Shown: piece by piece, positions 1 to 5,133 of the stretch
How positions within the stretch are numbered: position 1 is the first letter of the stretch
Layout of the letters: each line of letters opens with the position of its first letter
From: Pseudomonadota bacterium
Lineage (GTDB): Bacteria > Pseudomonadota > Gammaproteobacteria > Xanthomonadales > Xanthomonadaceae
Direction: 5' to 3'
DNA: 7,981 nucleotides
Assembly: GCA_023423675.1 (NCBI GenBank)
Contig: JAFAFD010000095.1
Location: forward strand, 1 to 7,981
The notes under the pieces: model-generated
Told to the model about the DNA's origin: nothing
Seen by the model: the letters and a program-made list of their open reading frames with translations, nothing else
Database searches by the model: none
Translations under genes and position numbers: made by a program

Positions 1-749
1 AGCTTCACCTGCATCGGCAGGCTCATGTCGCCGATTTCATCCAGCAGCAGGGTGCCGCCCTCGGCCATTTCGAAACGGCCCTTGCGCGCGGTCAGTGCAC
101 CGGTGAAGGCGCCCTTTTCGTGGCCGAACAGCTCGCTTTCCAGCAGGTCGGCGGGGATGGCGCCGCAGTTGATCGCAACGAACGGCCCATCACGGCGCGG
201 CGAACGCTGATGGATCGAACGCGAGACCACTTCCTTGCCGGTGCCCGATTCGCCCAGCACCAGTACGGTGGTGTCGAAGGCGGCCACCTGCTCGATCATG
301 GTGCGCAGCCCGGTCACCGCCGGGCCGTTGCCGGTCGGGCCGTGGTCCTGTGCGGCGCCGGCCTGGTGCTCGGCATCCAGGCGCTTGAGGCTGGCGCGGC
401 GCAGCAGCGCTTCCATCTGAGTGTGGCGCAGCGGGGCTTCCAGCGGCCAGATGTTGGCTTCGTGCACGCCGTGCTGCCGGGCAAAGGCTGCAGCGTCACC
501 GTCGGCCAGCAGTACCGGCGGCGGCAGGCTGCTGCCGCCCAGCCAAGCGTACAGCGCGGTGCTGGCGGCGCTGTCGTCCAGGCTGCCGACGATCACGGCC
601 ATCCAGTCGTTCTGGCGCTGGCGGCCCAGGTCGAAATCGGCCGCGTCGGACACCCAGCGCGGGTTGAAGTCCATGAATTCCAGCAGGGCAACGGTGCGCT
701 CGGCACGCACGGCGTCGTTGTCCAGTACAAGGATGCGCGATTCACTCAC
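1..749 (-). CDS. fleQ: Sigma-54-dependent flagellar master activator FleQ (C-terminal part beyond window)
   Basis: FleQ is the AAA+ enhancer-binding protein that drives sigma-54 transcription of flagellar genes. The reading frame runs from a GTG at 749 off the left edge, giving 249 visible codons. Residues 1-125 form a FleQ-type degenerate receiver: the region where the phospho-aspartate should lie reads AVIVGSLDD (51-59), with Gly/Ser in place of the acceptor. The AAA+ domain follows, with Walker A GESGTGKE (166-173), the sigma-54-contact loop GAFTGA (213-218) and Walker B LLLDEIGD (234-241). The rest of the ATPase and the Fis-type DNA-binding domain lie outside. The GTG start overlaps the vemR stop as GTGA, with a good Shine-Dalgarno GGGAGG a few bases upstream, so translational coupling is expected. 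The LFRS motif that Pseudomonas FleQ uses for c-di-GMP binding, just before the AAA+ core, is not visible (residues 130-146). Another sigma-54 activator paralogue is possible, but the rpoN-vemR context supports FleQ. Confidence 0.93.
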   Translation of the reverse strand, partial: MSESRILVLDNDAVRAERTVALLEFMDFNPRWVSDAADFDLGRQRQNDWMAVIVGSLDDSAASTALYAWLGGSSLPPPVLLADGDAAAFARQHGVHEANIWPLEAPLRHTQMEALLRRASLKRLDAEHQAGAAQDHGPTGNGPAVTGLRTMIEQVAAFDTTVLVLGESGTGKEVVSRSIHQRSPRRDGPFVAINCGAIPADLLESELFGHEKGAFTGALTARKGRFEMAEGGTLLLDEIGDMSLPMQVK

Positions 750-1123
750 GATCGATCCTCCCTGAGGCCTTCCAGGATCGGCATGACTTCCTGGATGTAC
801 GACAACTTGCTGACGAAATTGTCGGCGCCGGCGCGCAGCGCATGCTCGCGGTGCTCGACGTCGTCGAAGTGGCTGGCGATCACGATGTACGGGGCATCAT
901 CCTGCGACTTGATCAGGCGGGTGGCCTGCAGGCCGCCCATCTCCGGCATCGCCAGGTCCATCAGGACGACCTGCGGGCGCAGCGACTCGGAGCGCTCGAT
1001 GGCTTCCAGGCCGTTGCCGGCACTGCCGACGATCTGCAGCCAGTCGATCTTGCGGAAGTGTCGCATCGCCGCGTTGATGAAACCCTCATGGTCGTCGACC
1101 AGCAGCACTGTGAGCTTGTTCAT
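746..1123 (-). CDS. vemR: Stand-alone receiver-domain response regulator, VemR-type
   Basis: This is a single receiver domain of 125 aa with no output domain. With the start at 1123 the acidic pair is D10/D11, the phospho-acceptor is D56 in LMDLAMP, the switch serine is S84 and the conserved lysine is K106. An ATG at 1132 in the same frame would add three residues, but AAGGA touches that codon directly, whereas it sits about 8 nt before the 1123 ATG; 1123 is therefore preferred, and it also places the acceptor Asp at 56, the number I recall for Xanthomonas VemR. In Xanthomonas campestris VemR lies between rpoN2 and fleQ and affects motility, exopolysaccharide and virulence, working with FleQ. 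The same order holds here: 14 bp after rpoN, and a 4-bp GTGA overlap with fleQ. The obvious model is a phosphorylation-dependent partner of FleQ; the cognate kinase is not in the window. Confidence 0.88.
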   Translation of the reverse strand: MNKLTVLLVDDHEGFINAAMRHFRKIDWLQIVGSAGNGLEAIERSESLRPQVVLMDLAMPEMGGLQATRLIKSQDDAPYIVIASHFDDVEHREHALRAGADNFVSKLSYIQEVMPILEGLREDRS

Positions 1124-1137
1124 GTGCAACATCCTTT

Positions 1138-2547
1138 TCAGCCCACTCGGGCCAGCTGTGGTTGCCTGGCGCTGAGCCGGCGCCGTTCACGGGCCGGGGC
1201 GATATCCAGTTGTTCGCGGTATTTTGCGACGGTTCGGCGGGCAATGTTCACCCCCTGGCGTGACAGAAGTCCCGCAATGGCCTCGTCGGCCAGCGGGCGA
1301 CCGGCCGGTTCGGCGTCGATCAGGCGGCGGACCATGGCCTTGACGGCCTGGCCGGACACGCTGGCACCTTCCAGGCGCACCGCGAAGAAATGCTTCAGTT
1401 CGAAGGTGCCGCGCGGGGTCTGCAGGAACTTGCCGGTCGTGATGCGCGACACCGTGGATTCGTGCATGCCGATCTCTTCGGCCACTTCCTTCAGGGTCAG
1501 CGGCGCCATGGCTTCCTCGCCACGTACCAGGAACGCGGCCTGGCGCTCGACGATCACCCGCGCGGTGCGCAGCAGGGTGTCGTAGCGCATGGACAGGCCG
1601 CGGCTGAACCAGCGTGCTTCCTGCAGCATCTCGCGCAGGGCCGGGGCGGCGTCGCTGGTTTCGGCCAGGGCCTGTTCGTACTGGCTGTTGATCGAGACGC
1701 GGCGGCTGGTGGCCGGATTCAGCGCCACCTTCCACTGCTCGTCGGCGTGCCAGGCGACCACGTCCGGCACCACAACGGCGTTGCGCTCGGGCAGCAGGCT
1801 GTCACCCGGGCGCGGCTGCAGCGACAGGATCAGGCGCACGGCCTCGCGCACGTCATCCACTTCGGCATCGTGCTGGCGGGCCAGCGCGGGGTAGTCATGT
1901 GCGGCCAGGGCATCCAGCGCGCCTTCCAGGATGCGCGCGGCCAGGTGCCGGGCCGGCACCACGCCGTGCAGGCTGTAGAGCTGGGCCAGCAGGCCCTCGC
2001 GCAGGTCCTGTGCGGCCATGCCGGCCGGTTCACCGTGCAGCAGCTGCTGGCGGATAGCCTCCACGCCGGCGCCGTCGATGTCGAACTGGGCGCTGGCCAG
2101 CAGCTGCAGCTGGTCCAGCGGGGCCTGCAGGTAGCCGGCTTCGTCGCAGTGTTCCAGCCAGAAGGCCGCAACGGCCAGCTCGCGCTCATTCAGATCCAGC
2201 GCCAGGCGCTGCAGCACGCGCAGCTGCGGGTCGGTGGATTCGCCGGCGGCGATGCGCGCCATGCGGTCGTCGTCGCCGTCCTGCCAGCTGCTGCCGGCCA
2301 CGTCCCACATCGAGGACTCGGGCAGCTCATCGAAGGCGGCCGTTTCCAGGGTGGTGGCGCTGGCGTCGGTGGCGTCGGCCGCCGGTGCTTCGGCGTCCTC
2401 GATTTCCAGCAGCGGGTTGGAGTCCAGCAGGCGCTGGATTTCCTGTTCCAGGTGCAGCCCGTCCAGCTGCAGCAGTCGGATGGACTGCAGCAACTGCGGC
2501 GTGAGGTGAAGCGTCTGGCCCAGCTGGGTCGAAAGTGCAGCCTTCAT
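1138..2547 (-). CDS. rpoN: RNA polymerase sigma-54 factor RpoN (flagellar-cluster copy)
   Basis: This 469-aa protein matches the usual RpoN length and architecture. Region I (about residues 5-48) is the Q/L-rich activator-response segment with QTLHLTPQLLQSIRLLQLDG. An acidic, Ala-rich linker follows (51-105). The core-binding domain covers roughly 106-300, then the helix-turn-helix (about 350-388, with MHESTVSRIT) and the RpoN box ARRTVAKYRE (436-445), which reads the -24 promoter element. A basic tail of about 24 residues ends the protein. The ATG at 2547 is preceded by GGGGA about 7 nt upstream. It heads a tight rpoN-vemR-fleQ unit (14-bp gap, then 4-bp overlap). Xanthomonads often carry two rpoN genes; by position this is the flagellar rpoN2. 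It would pair with FleQ on the sigma-54-like promoters seen before fliD. Confidence 0.96.
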   Translation of the reverse strand: MKAALSTQLGQTLHLTPQLLQSIRLLQLDGLHLEQEIQRLLDSNPLLEIEDAEAPAADATDASATTLETAAFDELPESSMWDVAGSSWQDGDDDRMARIAAGESTDPQLRVLQRLALDLNERELAVAAFWLEHCDEAGYLQAPLDQLQLLASAQFDIDGAGVEAIRQQLLHGEPAGMAAQDLREGLLAQLYSLHGVVPARHLAARILEGALDALAAHDYPALARQHDAEVDDVREAVRLILSLQPRPGDSLLPERNAVVVPDVVAWHADEQWKVALNPATSRRVSINSQYEQALAETSDAAPALREMLQEARWFSRGLSMRYDTLLRTARVIVERQAAFLVRGEEAMAPLTLKEVAEEIGMHESTVSRITTGKFLQTPRGTFELKHFFAVRLEGASVSGQAVKAMVRRLIDAEPAGRPLADEAIAGLLSRQGVNIARRTVAKYREQLDIAPARERRRLSARQPQLARVG

Positions 2548-2659
2548 TTCAGTTCCCCGGCGCCGCTCCCCGACGCCTTGTGGAACACATCTTGCTTTTG
2601 ATCCCGGGCAGGCGGAATCGGGGGGTTCCTGAGTGCACTGGTGGTTTTCCCGACAAGGT

Positions 2660-2676
2660 GTAAGGGTATTCCCTAC
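2660..2676. promoter_or_regulatory. Imperfect inverted repeat upstream of rpoN, candidate operator
   Basis: The plus strand reads GTAAGGGTATTCCCTAC. AGGG and CCCT pair around TATT, and GT/AC pairs outside once one bulged A is allowed. It lies about 113 bp before the rpoN start. Its size and form would suit a dimeric regulator such as a NarL-family protein, and one is encoded next door (fsnR), but no binding site is established here. It could also be chance. Confidence 0.3.
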
Positions 2677-2765
2677 AGTGGCGCGGGAAGTTGACGATGC
2701 CCTGTGGCAAGTCGTTGATTTTCCGTGGGCGCCGGGCAGTCGTTCGGGGTGCCGGTGTACGGAAA

Positions 2766-2785
2766 CCCGACAGTTTTTGTCAGGG
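2766..2785 (-). terminator. Weak candidate terminator hairpin downstream of fsnR
   Basis: On the minus strand CCC-TGACA pairs with TGTC-GGG (one bulged base) around an A-rich loop, followed by only three T residues (2763-2765). It is placed to end transcripts that pass fsnR and the SMAG-like repeats, before rpoN. The short T run makes it weak. Confidence 0.3.
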
Positions 2786-2816
2786 TGACGGCATTCCGTC
2801 GCCTGTGGCGCGGGGG

Positions 2817-3002
2817 GTAGAGTCGACTGTCAGTCGACTATCGCGCGAAGCGCGGGATCCAACGCAACAGCAGTCGACCAACGGTCGACTCTACCGGCGC
2901 GAAGCGCGGGATCCAACGCAACAGCAGTCGACCAACGGTCGACTCTACCGGAGCGAAGCGCGGGATCCAACGCAACAGCAGTCGACCAACGGTCGACGCT
3001 AT
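2817..3002. repeat. Cluster of SMAG-like (GTAG-headed) REP palindromes, one plus copy and three minus copies
   Basis: Three copies of a 54-bp unit stand in tandem; the shared string GCGAAGCGCGGGATCC starts at 2845, 2899 and 2953. Each unit contains a stem-loop, AGTCGACC-loop-GGTCGACT (2872-2890, 2926-2944, 2980-2998), headed on the minus strand by GTAG (2891-2894, 2945-2948) or ATAG (2999-3002 in the third copy, which also has a mismatched first stem pair). A single plus-strand copy, GTAG at 2817-2820 with an 8-bp stem at 2821-2839, faces them, so the cluster is bounded by GTAG and CTAC ends. A second small hairpin (GCGCGAAGCGC-type) separates the units. GTAG-headed palindromes of this kind are the SMAG elements known from Stenotrophomonas maltophilia. 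They occupy the 3' UTR of fsnR and may affect its RNA stability or termination. Confidence 0.85.
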
Positions 3003-3637
3003 TCCAGCTCGTGCTGGTGGCGGGCCGCCAGCAGCAGCAGATCATTGGCGCGGCGGCAGCCCAGCGATTCCATCATACGGGCGCGGTGGGTCTCCACCGT
3101 CTTCACGCTGATGCCGAGGTCTGCGGCGATCTCCTTGTTGCTCTCGCCCTTGCCGATGCGCCGCAGGATCTCGCGCTGGCGCGGCGACAGGGCGGCGATG
3201 CCGGTGGGCTTCTCGCGGCCCAGCATCGGTGCCAGCATCTTGGCCGAGATCTGCGGGCTGAGGAACACCTGACCGGCGTGCGCGGCACGCAGTGCCAGTT
3301 CCAGCTCCTGCGGGGCGGCATCCTTCACCACGAAGCCCACGGCGCCACGGTCCAGTGCATCACGCACATGGGCGGCGTCGTCGTGCATGGTCATCATCAC
3401 GATGCGGGTGCCCGGCGAGCGCAGGCGGATGTCGCTGAGGGCTTCCAGGCCGGTCCGGCCAGGCAGGGACAGGTCCATCAGGACCACGTCGGGGGCATGC
3501 AGCAGGGCCATCTGCAGCGCCTGCTCGGCGTTGCTTGCCTCGGCGACCAGTTGCACGTCGGCAAACCCCTGCAGCAGTCGCGCCAGGCCGGCGCGAACCA
3601 GGGTGTGATCGTCGACGATGAGAACTCGCACAGGCAC
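2999..3637 (-). CDS. fsnR: NarL/LuxR-type response regulator, FsnR-like
   Basis: This 212-aa DNA-binding response regulator has a receiver at residues 1-120 with acidic pair D9/D10, phospho-acceptor D55 (LMDLSLP), T83 and K105. A LuxR-type helix-turn-helix occupies about 148-205 (LSPRQREIL, NKEIAADLGISVKTVETHR). No kinase gene is adjacent, so it is an orphan regulator here. In S. maltophilia the orphan regulator FsnR, encoded in the flagellar cluster, activates flagellar operons and is needed for normal swimming and biofilm formation; family and location match, so I assign this name by context. The start is GTG at 3637: an in-frame TAA lies ten codons upstream, and a second GTG at 3631 is a less likely alternative. 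The Shine-Dalgarno is weak (GGA about 11 nt upstream). The stop codon TAG lies inside the header of the third SMAG-like repeat. Confidence 0.9.
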   Translation of the reverse strand: MPVRVLIVDDHTLVRAGLARLLQGFADVQLVAEASNAEQALQMALLHAPDVVLMDLSLPGRTGLEALSDIRLRSPGTRIVMMTMHDDAAHVRDALDRGAVGFVVKDAAPQELELALRAAHAGQVFLSPQISAKMLAPMLGREKPTGIAALSPRQREILRRIGKGESNKEIAADLGISVKTVETHRARMMESLGCRRANDLLLLAARHQHELE

Positions 3638-3722
3638 GTTGCAGGTCCGTGAGGGGAGACCACCTTAACTTAGCTGAACGGGCGCGCCAAGAGCACTCCG
3701 TCCCGCTTCCGGGTGGCAGGTT

Positions 3723-4301
3723 TCAGCGCGCCCGCCGCGCTTCGGCAACCTGACGCCGATGCAAACGGAACAAGTGCCGTTCCATGGCCATCTCCAGGCC
3801 ATCGCCGAGGCGATTGAAGCGCAGCCACAGGAAGTGGCCGCCGCTGCCATCGGCCGCTTCGGCGATGACGTCCACCGGCAGGTCGATGTTGTCGGGCAGC
3901 CAATCGCTGGGCTGCAGGCGCACCACGCCGGACTGGCCGGGCAGGGCGCCACTGCGCGGGCCCAGTTGCAGGCGAATGCCGCGGCGCGACCAGCGCACGG
4001 GGCGCAGCGGCAGGTCCTGGCCCTGCTGGCGCACCAGGCGGCCAAGCAGCACCATGGTCAGATCCAGCTTGGCTTCCAGGCGCTGGATCTGCAGGCTGGT
4101 TTCGCTGCGTTCGTCGTGCTCGTCCACGCGGCTGTCTTCGACCAGCGCCAGGCTGCGCAGCAGGCCTTCGGCACTGCTGGTGCGACCGGCCGCACTGCCC
4201 GCCTGGAACTCGGCCGGCAGGGCCAGCTCGCAGCTGAGCGTTTCATCGAACAGCTCGCTCTCGGCAGGGTGGTGCAGCGACGTGGTCGGCAGCAGGGTCA
4301 T
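3723..4301 (-). CDS. PilZ-like protein with N-terminal helical segment
   Basis: This 192-aa cytoplasmic protein has no signal peptide or membrane segment. Residues about 60-95 (ERSETSLQIQRLEAKLDLTMVL and after) look like a heptad-type helix. A beta-rich C-terminal half then contains VRWSRRGIRLQL, which resembles the (D/N)xSxxG motif of PilZ domains but with Arg at the Asp/Asn position. No clean RxxxR motif precedes it. A helix plus degenerate PilZ domain recalls the non-canonical, oligomeric PilZ protein described from Xanthomonas campestris (XC6012), which does not bind c-di-GMP canonically. The ATG at 4301 overlaps the stop of the upstream FliT-like gene as ATGA, so the two are probably co-translated with fliS. 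The PilZ call rests on motif shape and synteny, so it is moderate; a flagellar or c-di-GMP-linked role is inference. Confidence 0.68.
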   Translation of the reverse strand: MTLLPTTSLHHPAESELFDETLSCELALPAEFQAGSAAGRTSSAEGLLRSLALVEDSRVDEHDERSETSLQIQRLEAKLDLTMVLLGRLVRQQGQDLPLRPVRWSRRGIRLQLGPRSGALPGQSGVVRLQPSDWLPDNIDLPVDVIAEAADGSGGHFLWLRFNRLGDGLEMAMERHLFRLHRRQVAEARRAR

Positions 4302-4591
4302 GCCAGCGATTCTGCCTTCAGGTACGCATGGGCGGCGCGAAGGGAGCGCTGGCCATCCTGCAGCTGCACGGCCACCGCATCGCGGCGCTGGCGCAGCAAC
4401 CCCAGCAGGCTCTGCTGGCGGTCCAGCAGTGCGGACAGCGGGGCATGGTCGGCGCGGGTCAAGGGCTGGCTCAGCAGCGCGTGCAGCGTACCGTCGTGTC
4501 CGTCCAGCAGGCTGTCGGCCTGCTCGAACGCGTCCTCGCCCAGCGCCTTCTCGAAGGCGTCAAGCTGGGCGTGCAGATCCTGCAGGCTCAC
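4298..4591 (-). CDS. FliT-like small helical protein, candidate flagellar export chaperone
   Basis: With the GTG start at 4591 this is a 97-aa, almost entirely helical protein rich in Leu, Gln and Ala, with no membrane segment. The frame stays open to an ATG at 4639 (113 aa), but that start lies 52 bases inside fliS and adds a Gly/Ala-rich stretch unlike the rest. GTG at 4591 gives a GTGA overlap with the fliS stop, matching the other junctions here. FliT chaperones (about 90-120 aa, helical, binding the cap protein FliD) typically follow fliS, so size, composition and position all agree. The sequence itself shows no diagnostic motif I can name, and the function is inferred from context. Its stop overlaps the PilZ-like start as ATGA. 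Confidence 0.72.
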   Translation of the reverse strand: MSLQDLHAQLDAFEKALGEDAFEQADSLLDGHDGTLHALLSQPLTRADHAPLSALLDRQQSLLGLLRQRRDAVAVQLQDGQRSLRAAHAYLKAESLA

Positions 4592-5004
4592 GGTGCCACC
4601 GCCGCCGGCCGGCGCTGTTCCTGCGGAATCGCATTCCACGCACCGTCGATTTCGCCCAGCAGCTGCAGGGTATCGTCCAGCGCAGCGCGGTCGTTGTGCA
4701 GGTTGGCCTCGGTCAGGCGCTGCAGCACGTAGTCGTCCAGGGCCGACAGGTTACCGGCGATCTCGCCGCCAGCTTCGTGGTCGAGCGAGCCGTTCAGGTG
4801 CCCGACGATCGCGCAGGCTTCACCGATGGACTTGCCCTTGCCGGCATGGTCGCCGCGCTCCATGAAGGCCACGGCGCGACGTACGCGCTCCAGTGCGCCT
4901 GCCAGCAGCAGGGCCACCAGTTTGTGCGGATCGGCATCGGCGACCGAACTGGTCACGCCCACCTGGCGGTACTGCTCGGCGTATTGACGGCTGGAACCGT
5001 ACAT
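4588..5004 (-). CDS. fliS: Flagellin export chaperone FliS
   Basis: FliS binds the disordered C-terminus of flagellin in the cytoplasm, blocks premature polymerisation and escorts it to the export gate. The 138-aa length is typical. The N-terminus MYGSSRQYAEQYRQVGVTSSV carries the conserved Tyr-containing opening that caps the flagellin-binding groove, and residues about 26-51 (PHKLVALLLAGALERVRRAV) are the hallmark first long helix. Further amphipathic helices run to about 125, then a short Pro/Ala tail. The ATG at 5004 is preceded by GGGAG about 9 nt upstream. It lies 129 bp after fliD and has its own sigma-28-like promoter in that gap. It leads the unit fliS / FliT-like / PilZ-like. Confidence 0.95.
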   Translation of the reverse strand: MYGSSRQYAEQYRQVGVTSSVADADPHKLVALLLAGALERVRRAVAFMERGDHAGKGKSIGEACAIVGHLNGSLDHEAGGEIAGNLSALDDYVLQRLTEANLHNDRAALDDTLQLLGEIDGAWNAIPQEQRRPAAVAP

Positions 5005-5026
5005 TCGTGATTCTCCCTTGCGCGAT

Positions 5027-5065
5027 GTGCCGCCGACGGATCGTCAGGATCCGTGCCGGCGGCAC
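5027..5065 (-). promoter_or_regulatory. Strong stem-loop in the fliS 5' leader
   Basis: GTGCCGCCGACGGATC (5027-5042) pairs with 5048-5065 over 16 base pairs, interrupted only by a 2-nt bulge (GC, 5055-5056), with a 5-nt loop. It sits about 10 nt upstream of the fliS Shine-Dalgarno and downstream of the predicted sigma-28 start point. No T run follows on the minus strand, so it is not a normal terminator. It may stabilise the fliS mRNA 5' end or mark processing of a fliD-fliS transcript. Confidence 0.6.
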
Positions 5066-5088
5066 TGCGGTGATTGCTGTTGCAAGTG

Positions 5089-5116
5089 TTATCGGTGCGA
5101 ACGTGACCAAACTTGA
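5089..5116 (-). promoter_or_regulatory. Candidate sigma-28 (FliA) promoter for fliS
   Basis: The minus strand reads TCAAGTTT, 12 bases, then ACCGATAA. The enterobacterial sigma-28 consensus is TAAAGTTT-N11-GCCGATAA, so each half has one mismatch and the spacer is one base longer. The start point would fall near 5082, giving a leader of about 78 nt to fliS. A late-class promoter suits a flagellin chaperone gene. Confidence 0.65.
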
Positions 5117-5127
5117 GCCACGTTCGC
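5097..5127 (-). other. Stem-loop just after fliD, overlapping the fliS promoter
   Basis: GCGAACGTG (5097-5105) and CACGTTCGC (5119-5127) form a perfect 9-bp stem with a 13-nt loop, starting 6 nt after the fliD stop. No T run follows, so it is a poor terminator, but it could protect the fliD mRNA 3' end. Its loop contains most of the -35-like element of the sigma-28 promoter. Confidence 0.55.
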
Positions 5128-5133
5128 CTGCAG

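Larger units (their letters stand above)
2548..2816. other. Gene-free leader region upstream of rpoN
   Basis: These 269 bp hold no credible gene; frames crossing it are shadows extended by the neighbouring repeats. It should contain the rpoN promoter, but I could not assign confident -35/-10 or sigma-54 elements. Two things stand out: an imperfect dyad at 2660-2676 and a small hairpin at 2766-2785. Confidence 0.6.

Noticed and set aside
1123..1145. Sigma-54-like motif between rpoN and vemR
   Set aside because: TGGGC and TTGCA halves are present, but the GG-to-GC spacing is 15 instead of 10.
1390..2601. Long plus-strand frame (403 aa) antisense to rpoN
   Set aside because: It is a Gln/Gly/Arg-rich shadow of a high-GC gene; the opposite strand encodes a full-length RpoN with all its motifs.
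2703..2720. Plus-strand TGGCAAGTCGTTGAT as a sigma-54 promoter
   Set aside because: It lacks the essential GC at the -12 position and would face away from rpoN.
2845..2998. CRISPR-like regular repeat
   Set aside because: The whole 54-bp unit, including the spacer, is repeated; there are no unique spacers and no cas genes, and the palindromes have GTAG headers typical of REP elements.
2691..3272. Plus-strand 193-aa frame with an 18-residue repeat
   Set aside because: The repeat is just the 54-bp SMAG-like unit read in frame; the rest is antisense to fsnR.
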